DNA of 22,392 nucleotides from Pigoraptor vietnamica (Eukaryota > Opisthokonta > Filasterea), in assembly GCA_943704525.1 (NCBI GenBank), contig CALSCQ010003372.1:1-22392 (forward strand), in the 5' to 3' direction. Every line of letters starts with the position of its first letter. Position 1 is the first letter of the stretch. This document shows, piece by piece, positions 12,466-21,344 of the stretch. The notes beneath the pieces are model-generated. The model was not told the origin of the DNA and ran no database searches. It worked only from the letters and a program-made list of their open reading frames with translations. A program made the translations under genes and the position numbers.

Positions 12466-12530
<65 letters not shown>

Positions 12531-15500
12531 AAAGAATTGCGACAGTGAACGCGAACCGCACTCACCTGCGCACGGTATACAATCCCGAACGCGCCCTCTC
12601 CCAACACTTCGCCGAGCTCCACCGTCTCGCGCGGGATCTCGAGCGCAGACAGGCCGGGGCGCGTCGCCTCCATGTGCTTTGCGAAATCTTCAAGCTGTTG
12701 CACGTTCCACCGGGAGCGAGTGCGGGCCACCCAAAAGTACGCTCCCGCGCACACGGCCACGATCACAACGACCAGCGGAACAACGACGGCGACAACAAGC
12801 GTCGCGTGCGAATCGGAACCGGACGACACGGCGACGCACACGTACGTTCCCGTCGCATCGACCTGAAAGACTGTGCCAGGTGCGCACGTCGGGAGTGTGG
12901 CGGAGAGCGAGGCGGTAGCGAGCACGGACGACGCCGCGGGGTCCAGCACGAGGTCTGTCACAAAGACGAGGTCGCACAGTACTTCGCCCACCACGAACGG
13001 CGCAGGGACGGACACACGCACGTTCGCAAACGAAACGGTCGAAGTCCCAACAAACGTCTGCGAGGTCGTGCCGGTCACGTTGCAGTTGGTGGATGTGAGA
13101 CGCAGAGAGAGCGGCGACGTCGGCGGATTGATCGCCACGTGACCGTACGCATCGAACATCGTTACGGTGAACTGCGGAAGGAGGCCTCCCGGGTACAGCG
13201 ACCCCACGTGCGCGCGCGAAACGGCGGCGCCCCCATGACCGACCACGGACACGGCCAGGCGAGCCGCGGGCGTACTGAACGTCTGGTTGCCGTCGCTCAG
13301 CCGCGCGCTCTGCATGGCTAGCGTCGCGAAAAAGGCGCCAAAGTTGTCAAGAACGACACTTGAGAACACCGCCGGGCTCCACGTGGCCGACGGTGACTCA
13401 AGCGCAATGCCGCTGACGGACACGCTGCCGGTCGCCCTTGTGGGGGCATACAGGAAGCCGCCCTGCCCGTAGCTACCCGCGCCCGCCATGCAGCCCCTGT
13501 ACGTGCCGTTTACTATGCGCAGAGAGCCGGAGGCCGTCTCCGCGCTGAAGCAGCCGCCGTTCCCCGCAGCCTTTGCCGACACGACGCGTGCACGCTCCAC
13601 GAGGGCGACCGTTGCATTTTCGGCGTAGAGCATTCCACCTTCCCGCGCCACCGCGCCTGCGAAGGCCACGTCCGAGGCGTTAAACCTGGCAGTTCCCGCC
13701 AAATACACGGCGCCACCGCGGTCGGCCGCGAGCGCGTCGCGAATTGCGCCGCCGGTGACTGTCACCGCCGCCCCAAACACTGCCGCGATGGCGCCGCCTC
13801 TGCTCTGCGCGGTCACGTGCTCGATGACCGTGTCCGCGAGCCGCACCGTCGCGCTACCGGCAGCAAAGACGGCGCCGCCCGCATCGTCTGCCGCAGCCCC
13901 ATCGATGGACGACGCCGCGAGGGACACGAAGACGCGACCATCCGCGGCCACGACCCCGCCACTTCCCGTCACGGCCGTCGCACGTGACACGCGCAGCCCG
14001 TCGAAGTACGCCGCCGACTCTCCGACGGCCAAGACAAACCCACCCGCACCCGTCGCGTTCGTCTGCAGCGCCGTGACGCGCGTGCCCGTGACCACCGCCT
14101 GCTCAGAGAGGTGCAGGGCGCCACCGCCCGCGACGATTGCGGCCGCACTGCCGATAGTGACGTCCGTCAGATTTACGCGGCTGCCGGACGTCAGCATGGC
14201 CAACCCGCCGCCGTGCTGCGCCGTCGCACTCCCGAACGCACATCGCGCGGCGGAGAAGGCGCCACCGATGGCGTGAAGGACGCCCCCGCCCCCTCCCGCC
14301 GAATGCGCGTGCGAAATGGACGAGTCCACCACTTTCACAGTGCCGTCGCTCACCTGAAAGGCGCCGCCGTCGAGTGCAGCGCTGGAATCTCCGATGGCGC
14401 AAGAGAGCAGCGCGACGTCGGACGTGTCGATAACACTCACGAGGCCGCCGCGGTCGCTCGACAGTGCAGCGTCGACCGTGCAGTTTTCAAAGACAGCGAC
14501 CGACGGCGTCTCCCCCGCGAACCGCAAGAGTCCGCCGGGCGCCGTCGACGACGCGTGGCGAATGCGCGTTCCCTTGACTGTCACGTGGCTCCCAACAGAG
14601 TAGATGGCGCCGCCGCTGAGCGCCCTGGTCGAGTTGATGTCCGCTGCCGCCACGGTGAGTCGGGGCATCCCAGCAATCCCCGCAAACGGGTAGAGCGCCG
14701 CGACCCCCCCGTACGACAGCGCGAGCAGCGAGCCTGCAGTGGTCGATGTGATCGACACCGCAGGCGCCCCCACCGCCATCACCAGTCCTCCCTTACCGTC
14801 CGCGCGCGCGAGGCCCACAGCGCATCCAGCAATGTCGAGCGATGCCGTGTCCGCCACATACGCCAGGCCACCGGAACCACCCGCGGACGAGGACGCGACG
14901 GTGCAGTTGCGCACGACCACCGCCGCACTGCCGCGCACGTACAACAGGCCGCCGTCGGCGTCCGCGCGCATGCCGTCGAAATGGACGTCCGCAATTCGGA
15001 TGCGCTGGACGCTGACAAAGCCCGCCTCGGGCGCCTCCGCAGAGACAAACCCGCCGCTTGCGAGCGTGCGCACGCCTGACACGTCGCCGCCGGTGACCGT
15101 CAGCGTCGCCGCATCGCGCAGAGAGGCAAACGCGCCATTTCCCGACGCCGACACCCAATTGCGCACGGTCACTTTCACAAACGCCACAAGCGCGTCGCCC
15201 CACATTGTGATCGCAGGACCGGCCGACGACGGCTCGGGAGCCACGCGACGACTGCCGGCGCCGCCGCCGCCCTCGAACACGCACCGCAGGCACTGCATAC
15301 TGCCGCTTCCCAGCACCGTCAGCGCCACCGAGCCGCCGAACGTGGCGTCGACAAAGGTGGCGAATCCCTCCACGGCGACGGAACCCGCGTGGATGACGCA
15401 GCGGCGGCAGGCGAGGGATCCCGTTGTCCGGACGCGCCACAAGGCCACCCCGAGCTCCATGTCCAGGAAGAGCGCCGGCCCGCCGACGGACAGCGTCATC

Positions 15501-18500
15501 TGCTCAGTGACGAAGAAAGTGACGCCAAAGGGCATGCGCGTGTCGACGGCGAACGACGAGAGAGGAATGGGGTCCATCGACGAAATCGACTCGAACAGGC
15601 CCGTTCCAGACTCAATCTGCGGCATGAGGGTCACGAGATTGACCGTCCCAAAGAAATCGTCCAAGTACATCACGTCGCCGTAGTCAAGGCCCAGCAGCGC
15701 CAGCCAGCGCACGTCCCCGTTGTTCAGCGGACCGTCAAAGTAGTCCCCCTCGGAACACCCGACGCACGTGACGTTCGCGTACGTCGCCAGTGCATCCGGG
15801 GACGCAGACAGCCACCCCTCCCCGGCGCCCGCAGCAGAGCGCTTCGCACGATACATGATGAGGCCCACCAGCGACACGCGCGCAGCGCCGCGCACGCCGA
15901 CGCCCGGCACTGCGCCGCTGGTGGCATCGTCCACGCGCACCGTTAACATGGACCCGTGCGAGATGCCGGTGCCGTAGTAGAATCCCCCGGTGAGGCTACG
16001 CGGGCGGGAGAAGGTGCTGTTGGTGACGGTGACGTTACCACGCTCAGACACGAAAAGAGATCCTCCGAATCCCCGGAGAGCCCGCGATTCACGCGCCGTC
16101 ACGCCAGTGCACAACACTTGGGCGTCGCCCGTCACGGCCGCCCAGCCGCCGCTGCCCGTTTCAGCAGCGGATACGAGAGACGCGAGCGCATCGACCGCAA
16201 TCGTCGCAGAGTTGTCGGCGTACAGGGCGCCGCCGTCGGTTACTGCTGTCGTGTTGGCGCTCCCGCATTTGCTCAACGCCACTGACGCAAAATCAAGCGC
16301 TGCCACGAGTCCACCCGCCGCGGCCGCATGCGCGTTCGCGAAAGTGCTCCGCGCGACCGCCAGCACCGAACGATCGCGGGCGACCATGACCCCACCCTCA
16401 CCAGCAGCGGAACAGTTGTCGGCACGCACACTCTCTAGCGCGACGTTTGCATACCGCTCAACGGCAACGCAGCCCCCACGGGTCGCAGAGGCGGTACGCA
16501 CGGTCACATCCGACATATGCACCGTCGCGCTGGCCGTCGCATAGACGCACCCCCCGTCCGCGACCGCGCTTCCCGACCCCACAGTGACATTGGAGAGAAG
16601 AGCAGTGCTGGCATCCGCCGCCGCAAGCACGCCGCCAGAGACCTTTGACGAAGAGACGCCAAACGTCCCTCTCGACACATTCAACACGGCGTTGTCGATC
16701 ACAGACAGAGCCCCCCCGAAGGACGTCGCAGACGAAGCGTCGACGGCGAAATCCGTGATGCTCACACGCGCGTCGCCGTCAGCCGCCACAAAGCCGCCCC
16801 GCGAGGCGGAAATGGACGCTCGGACTTGCATTCCAGCGACTGAAATGCGCGCACGCCCCTGTGCCCGCACTGCACCCCCGAGCGCGCCCGAAGAGACGGT
16901 GCCGGCAGCGACGCGCGTGGCATCGACAGCGGCATCTGCCGACGCGCAGAGAATTCCGCCGGAAAACGCCGACGTCGCGCTCGAGAGGCGAACGTCCGAC
17001 ACCGCCGTCTGCGACCGCTCGTGAGCGGACACGGCGCAACCGCCGGCGGTGTCGCGGTAGTTGGCGCTGCTGGAGTCGCCGAACGCGCTCGCAATCGGAA
17101 TGCGCTGCACGTCGGGGTTAACCAAATTAATGCTGAAGAGAGTGCCACTATTGCCGCCCTCGCTGTCGCACCGCAGCGCGCCACACGTCGCGTTGCGTAT
17201 GGTGGCACGCGCGGTGCCTGCCGTCGACGCAAGCGCACCGCGGAATGTGCGCGCGCTCTTCACCCACACGTTCTCGGCCGTTACGTTAGCCGCGTCGGCC
17301 GCATAGGCAAGGGCGCCCTCGAGGCCCGCGAAAACGTCGTTCACGCTCACTTCCGAGAGCGCTACAGAGGCGAAATCGACGGCGCGTGCAACGCCCCCCT
17401 CCCTCATGACGGTGATGGAGCCGAGTACGATGCGCTGGAGGCGAACGAGCGACGAGCCACTCGCGTACAGAAAGCCGCCGGAGTTCGCGCGCATGCGCGC
17501 CACGGCCACTTCGTCGGCGGCGAAGGTGGCGTTGCCCCCGACCCACGCAAACGCACCCAGCGAGAAGAGCGGGTTTATCCGCGCGATTTTCGGCCCAGAG
17601 TCGATGTTGAAGGCGCATATGGAGTACGCGTCGGCTACGCGGAAGTTCCGCACGGTCACCGATGCACTGTCGTTCGCTGCAAACGCACCACCGTTGCACG
17701 AGCACGCCCCGCATTCGTCGACAGTCCAGTCGTCGAACAACGCGGACGCACGGCCGCGGACGGACGCAATCCCGCCGACGTATGCGCGCTCCGTGTTGTT
17801 CGACGCGCAGCCGCGAGCCTCCAGCATCGAGTCGTCGTCGAGGACAAAGAGAGCGCCAGCGGCGACGCGCGGTTTGTTCAGGAGGGGGGTGTTGGGAGGG
17901 AGATTAACTTCGGCAAAAAAGATGGGGGGCGTGCTGCCGGCAAAGCGCGCGCCCGACATTATCAGCGACGCGCGGTCCGTGAGAGACACCAGCGGAGAGG
18001 CACGTGACGCATACAAAATGGCGACGGCGTTAACATTGGCGGAAGCGTTGCCGCCGAGCTCAAACGCGCTTTGTACCGAGTCGTCGCCTCCCAACGAGAG
18101 TGTAAGCTTGGAAACATCGGCCCTCGCGGATGCCGCCGCCCGCAGGACGCAGCCACCGGCGGGCGCGGTCATGTTCAACCGGGCGAGCGTGAGGGTTGCC
18201 GCGCCGTCCACGCGAATCGCCGCACCACCGCCGGCCCTGTAAGCGCCCAAGACCATCGCACCTCCATCTATGGAAACAGTCGCCCCGTCGTACGCGCGCA
18301 CGGCGGCGAGGGTTGCCACTCCCACCGAGTCACCGCGCGAAGCGTTGAGAGCAACAGAGGACACGGCGACGTTCGCCACTCCGCCGGCAGTGACAAACGC
18401 GCAGCCGCGTGCGGTTACTGTCGCATTGCTTAAAGTGAGCGACGCTGTGCCGAGGAGCACAAAGGCCGCACACTCGGCCGTTGCGTTTTGGAGCGACGAC

Positions 18501-19335
18501 GACTGCACCATGCCGCCCGAGAGCCACGCCGAGGCGCCGCCGTCGCCGTTGGACTGTGCACGGACCACGTGACTGCGGACATGCGCGCTGTGCCGTTCAG
18601 TCGCACGCAGGGGCCGCCGCACTGCGTCGCAACCGCATTGTCGATGTCGAGAACGCCTCCGGAGAGGGTGGCCACTCGCACACTGCTGAAGGCGCTGTTG
18701 CTCACAATCACGGAAGCGTTCCCTCCTGCATTGAGAACCGCGGGGCCATCGCCCTTCAACTGCCCCTCCACGAGGCATGCAAAGCGCGACGACACGAGCG
18801 ACGCATTGCCGCTGACAATGTCCAATAGCGGCGCAACCGACGCACGACAGCGGCTGGACTGGAGGTCGCACGCGGAGAGGAGGAAGCCGCCGCCCAACAC
18901 GCGCGCGACGGTACCCGCGCAGTCAACAAACACGAGTCTGTCCAGACGCACAGTGCCGCCCGCGCGCACATCGAACATGGGCACTCCATCGCCACTCCCG
19001 TCGCAGACGATGCGTGCGCCTCCTGGCGAAGCTGCGCGCAATGTAATGTCGACGCCAACGGGCACAGTGAGCGTTGCGAGGAAGTCCTGATCCTCCGCCC
19101 ACGCCCATATGAAATCACCCTGAAGCGTGATATTCAAGACAGCGGGAGTTTCGTTGCGAGCAGCGTCGGCAATGCGCGCGGCGATGTCACCGAGCACCGT
19201 CTGCAGTTCCGAGGGTCCCTCGAAGGTGTCATCCCACGCAATGTGACCCACAGCCGCTCCGAGTGGCGGGGACTGCGACGCCCACACGGACCATGCGGCG
19301 CCGGCGCACAGCAGCACGAGCAAGGGCGCGCGCAT
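9921..19335 (-). CDS. Giant receptor tyrosine kinase with duplicated beta-helix ectodomain (RTK 2)
   Basis: About 2600 aa in ten exons (minus strand): 19335-12566, 12412-12317, 11943-11888, 11682-11668, 11512-11344, 11251-11192, 11027-10967, 10717-10649, 10565-10516, 10397-9921. Signal peptide [19 protein letters not shown]; two blocks of GG-[AVLF] repeats with a non-repetitive segment between; a proximal module ([17 protein letters not shown]); TM about 2171-2195. The kinase shows GEGAFGIV, Lys2263, Glu2280, HKDLAARN with Asp2363 (HRD Arg is Lys), DFG 2385-2387, paired Tyr2397/2398 in GYYRRKRKTAVPIKW as in insulin-receptor-like RTKs, [12 protein letters not shown] and [12 protein letters not shown]. 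The tail has YANF and YDNV (both YxN, Grb2-SH2-type) plus YITL. The first exon changes frame once near 18554-18573; residue numbers assume that 20 nt are removed. Exon 4 is only 15 nt. It shares a 212-bp divergent promoter with the WDR47-like gene. Ligand unknown. Confidence 0.85.
10718..10966 (-). other. Intron 7 of RTK 2 (activation-loop intron)
   Basis: The donor is GTGAGTGT after CGC-A and the acceptor TTTTGCAG precedes AGACGGCGG. The phase-1 join makes [17 protein letters not shown]. This intron sits just after the paired activation-loop tyrosines, a place where RTK 1 has no intron. Confidence 0.85.
11668..11682 (-). other. 15-nt microexon (exon 4) of RTK 2
   Basis: The 15 bases GGAGGACCCGATGCT (minus strand) lie between CCTCGCAG and GTGAGTGC. 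The upstream exon ends VVT-AA (phase 2) and the downstream exon starts G-ATT-GTT. Joining all three gives VVTK-EDPM-LIVLEHC, the standard beta4-beta5/hinge sequence of tyrosine kinases; skipping the exon would keep frame but lose five residues. Confidence 0.88.
11800..11840. repeat. 18-bp direct repeat, two copies, in RTK 2 intron 3
   Basis: TGTGCGTCTCGGTGAGTG occurs at 11800-11817 and again at 11823-11840, 23 bp apart start to start. It lies in the intron between the exon 11943-11888 and the microexon. No function is evident. Confidence 0.85.
12080..12290. repeat. TG/CA-rich microsatellite in RTK 2 intron 2
   Basis: About 210 bp of TGTG and TGCG units on the plus strand, so CA-rich in the gene's sense. 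It lies in the intron 12316-11944 and begins about 27 nt after the 5' splice site in the direction of transcription. Confidence 0.92.
12466..12528. repeat. Uninterrupted A63 (T63 in the gene sense)
   Basis: 63 consecutive A on the plus strand, inside RTK 2 intron 1 (12565-12413). In the sense strand it is a T63 tract starting about 37 nt after the donor and ending about 53 nt before the acceptor. It is not followed by a target-site duplication or a retroposon body, so it looks like an expanded homopolymer. Confidence 0.95.
13480..18300 (-). repeat. PMP-like beta-helix repeat arrays of RTK 2, in two blocks
   Basis: Block A (N-terminal, about 18300-15950) and block B (about 15400-13480) each carry a GG-[AVLF] motif about every 26-28 residues, for example [40 protein letters not shown] in A and [64 protein letters not shown] in B. 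The stretch between (about 15950-15430) lacks the repeat. Boundaries are approximate. Confidence 0.75.
18554..18573 (-). other. Reading-frame discontinuity in RTK 2 exon 1 (tiny intron, frameshift or sequence error)
   Basis: The signal-peptide frame is open from 19335 to beyond this point, and the main ectodomain frame takes over just after it. Exactly here the minus strand reads GCA-GTCACGTGG...GTGCACAG-TCC; removal of the 20 nt GT...AG joins the two frames as [11 protein letters not shown] 53-nt GT...AG segment (18606-18554) also restores frame. A single missing base gives the same effect and leaves a smooth repeat, VTWSVHS-x-NGDGG. Confidence 0.6.
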
Positions 19336-19547
19336 GGTGACCGTGCGTGTCCCCGTGAAACGGCCCACAAGCGACCGTATGTTCGTCTTGTGTTCGGCAC
19401 CGGGGTCACTCGTGTGTCCGTCCACATCACGTGGTACCACGTGGTACCACGTGACCGATGGCTTGTGGAATTCAATCGTGTATTCAGAATTGCACGCACA
19501 GTCCATCCCCCTCTGCGATGCGTACGCCCCAACCGCACTGAGCCTCA
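19336..19547. promoter_or_regulatory. Bidirectional promoter between RTK 2 and the WDR47-like gene
   Basis: 212 bp lie between the two ATG codons, which point away from each other. No TATA box is evident on either side. The main feature is the palindrome at 19428-19453, whose centre (19440.5) is within about 1 bp of the midpoint of the two start codons. ATG contexts are CACC-ATG-C for RTK 2 and CTCA-ATG-G for the WDR47-like gene. Confidence 0.7.
19428..19453. promoter_or_regulatory. Perfect 26-bp palindrome of three CACGTG E-boxes, 10-bp period
   Basis: CACGTG at 19428-19433, 19438-19443 and 19448-19453, each pair separated by GTAC. The whole 26 bp is its own reverse complement. CACGTG is the core bound by Myc/Max/USF/Pho4-type bHLH(-Zip) factors and plant-type G-box factors; the 10-bp spacing puts the three sites on one face of the helix. 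Binding by such a factor here is inference. Confidence 0.85.
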
Positions 19548-21344
19548 ATGGCACCCGCCGCACACGGCGTTCGGCTGGGCACGGCCGCGTCGACGGCTGT
19601 GCTGGGCGCGTGCGTCCCTGCGTCGCCGGAGAAGGTGCGCCAGGTGCTTGCGTTCCTGCGCGACTGTGGATATGCCGGCGCACTCTGCGCGCTCGAGAGG
19701 GACAGTGGCGTCAGCGCCACGGACTACGGGCCTGAGCTGGGCTTTCTGCGGTCGCTCGTACTCGCCGGCCAGTGGGACGATGCGCTAGAATTGGTGGCGC
19801 CGCTCGAAGGCGTTGCGGGCGTGAACATGCGCCGCGTGCGCTGCGTGCTTGTCCGCCATCGCCTCTACGAACTGCTGGGTCGTCGACCGGACACTCTGCG
19901 CTTGCTGCAAGCTTCGGAGGACGCGGACGCGGCACGTGACACGGCGGATGCCATTGCCGCGTGCGTGCGCATGCTCCACTGCGATTGCGAGACGCGCGAA
20001 GAGTTTGCGTCCTTGTGCGATTTGGTCGCTGCGGGGTACCTTGACGGCCGCGCGGAATTCGCCGAATGGACAGTGTGTGGGTCGCGCTTGGCGTGCTTTG
20101 AGGCGCTGCTTCCCCTCTTGGCCGGGGACGCGCCGACGCAACCCCCACCACAGCCTCCACCGCCGCAGGCGACACTTGCGCAGCCCCAACCGAAGCAAAC
20201 GCAGCAGCTGACGCAGGCGAGCGAGGGGCGGTCAAAGGCACCGGCGGGAAAGGGGTCGCGCGCGCCGGCTGCTGTCGACGCCGCTCAACCCCCCAAGCCA
20301 GCAGTGGCAGCAGCCGCAGTTGTAACTGCCGCCGTTACTGACGATGCAGTGCCGACGTATCGTGCGGTGCTTACTGTCGAGGACGACCAGCCCATACGCG
20401 CCGTGTCGTTCAGTCCGAGCGGGTCACTGTTTGCGGTCGGTGCCAATTCGCGCACGCTGCGAATATGCTCGACGGCGCACGGGGCGTCGGCGGCGGTGGG
20501 CCCTGCGGCCGTCCTCGTCAAGCGCAACAAGCACCACAGGGGGTCCATCTACTGCGTCGCGTGGAGTCCGGACAGCGGCCTCGTCGCGACGGGCTCCAAC
20601 GACAAGATTGTGCGCATACTCGGATTCGATCCCACATCCCAGCGGGCGCAGGGCGACCCCTTTGACCTTGTCGGCCACGACGGCACCGTGCGCGACGTCG
20701 CATTCTGCCTCGGCCCCGGTGGCGGCCACGCCGTTGTGAGCGGCGGCGCGGGCGACTGCGCGCTGCGGCTGTTTGATCCGATCACGGCGTCGTGCGTGGG
20801 CATTCTCCGCGGCCACTCGCACCACGTGCACGGCATACGGCCCTTGTCTCCATGGCACGCCGCGCAGCTTGCGGGCGCGTCGATTGCTTCCGTCTCTGCA
20901 GACGGCACCCTGCGACTGTGGGATGTGCGCATGCGCGACTGTGCCGCGACGGTGCGCGTCTCTGAAGGGACGTCGGACGCGACGGGGCTGACGTCGCTGA
21001 GCGTGGATCCCGTGTCGATCAACAAGATTGCCGCGGCCAAGGCCTCCGGCGGCGTGTCGGTTGTGGACCTGGCGATGCGGCGAGTGATGACTGAGTTCTC
21101 GCCGCACGCGGACGAGTGCCGGAGCGTCGCACACTCACCCGACGGCAAGTGGATTGTCACGGGGGGCTACGACGCCACGGTACGGCTGACGCGTGTCGAG
21201 GGCATTCCGCGCACGGCGATTGTGGGATACCACGGCGACCGCGTGACGCAGTGTGCGTGGCACCCGTCGCTGCCGGCGCTGCTGAGCGCGGGTGCGGACA
21301 AGGTCGTCAAGTACTGGGAAGTGGACGCCGTGGACGATGTCTGA
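19548..21344 (+). CDS. WDR47: WDR47 (nemitin)-like LisH/CTLH/WD40 protein
   Basis: Intronless, 598 aa. WDR47 is a microtubule-associated scaffold linked in animals to neuronal microtubules and formation of the ciliary central pair. The N-terminal part (about 25-190) matches the WDR47 LisH-CTLH region: VRQVLAFLRDCGYAGALCAL, FLRSLVLAGQWDDALELVAP, and later EEFASLCDL with AEFAEW and CFEALLPLL. A Pro/Gln/Ala-rich linker (about 195-265) leads to seven WD40 repeats (about 270-595), with blades such as RAVSFSPSGSLFAVG, YCVAWSPDSGLVATGSNDK, RDVAFCLG, GTLRLWDVR, RSVAHSPDGKWIVTGGYD and CAWHPSLPALLSAGADK. It is shorter than human WDR47 (about 919 aa), mainly in the linker. The start is the first in-frame ATG, 95 bp from the E-box palindrome. 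The WDR47 assignment rests on the CTLH region; other LisH-WD40 proteins are less likely. Confidence 0.85.
   Translation: MAPAAHGVRLGTAASTAVLGACVPASPEKVRQVLAFLRDCGYAGALCALERDSGVSATDYGPELGFLRSLVLAGQWDDALELVAPLEGVAGVNMRRVRCVLVRHRLYELLGRRPDTLRLLQASEDADAARDTADAIAACVRMLHCDCETREEFASLCDLVAAGYLDGRAEFAEWTVCGSRLACFEALLPLLAGDAPTQPPPQPPPPQATLAQPQPKQTQQLTQASEGRSKAPAGKGSRAPAAVDAAQPPKPAVAAAAVVTAAVTDDAVPTYRAVLTVEDDQPIRAVSFSPSGSLFAVGANSRTLRICSTAHGASAAVGPAAVLVKRNKHHRGSIYCVAWSPDSGLVATGSNDKIVRILGFDPTSQRAQGDPFDLVGHDGTVRDVAFCLGPGGGHAVVSGGAGDCALRLFDPITASCVGILRGHSHHVHGIRPLSPWHAAQLAGASIASVSADGTLRLWDVRMRDCAATVRVSEGTSDATGLTSLSVDPVSINKIAAAKASGGVSVVDLAMRRVMTEFSPHADECRSVAHSPDGKWIVTGGYDATVRLTRVEGIPRTAIVGYHGDRVTQCAWHPSLPALLSAGADKVVKYWEVDAVDDV

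Noticed and set aside
12466-12528. Poly(A) tail of a retroposed element
   Set aside because: No target-site duplications, no SINE/LINE body and no promoter boxes flank it; it lies cleanly within an intron.
14111-18007. Several plus-strand open frames of 310-330 codons opposite the RTK 2 ectodomain
   Set aside because: They are Arg/His/Ala-rich antisense shadows of the repeat-coding strand, which itself has a continuous meaningful frame, a signal peptide and a TM segment.
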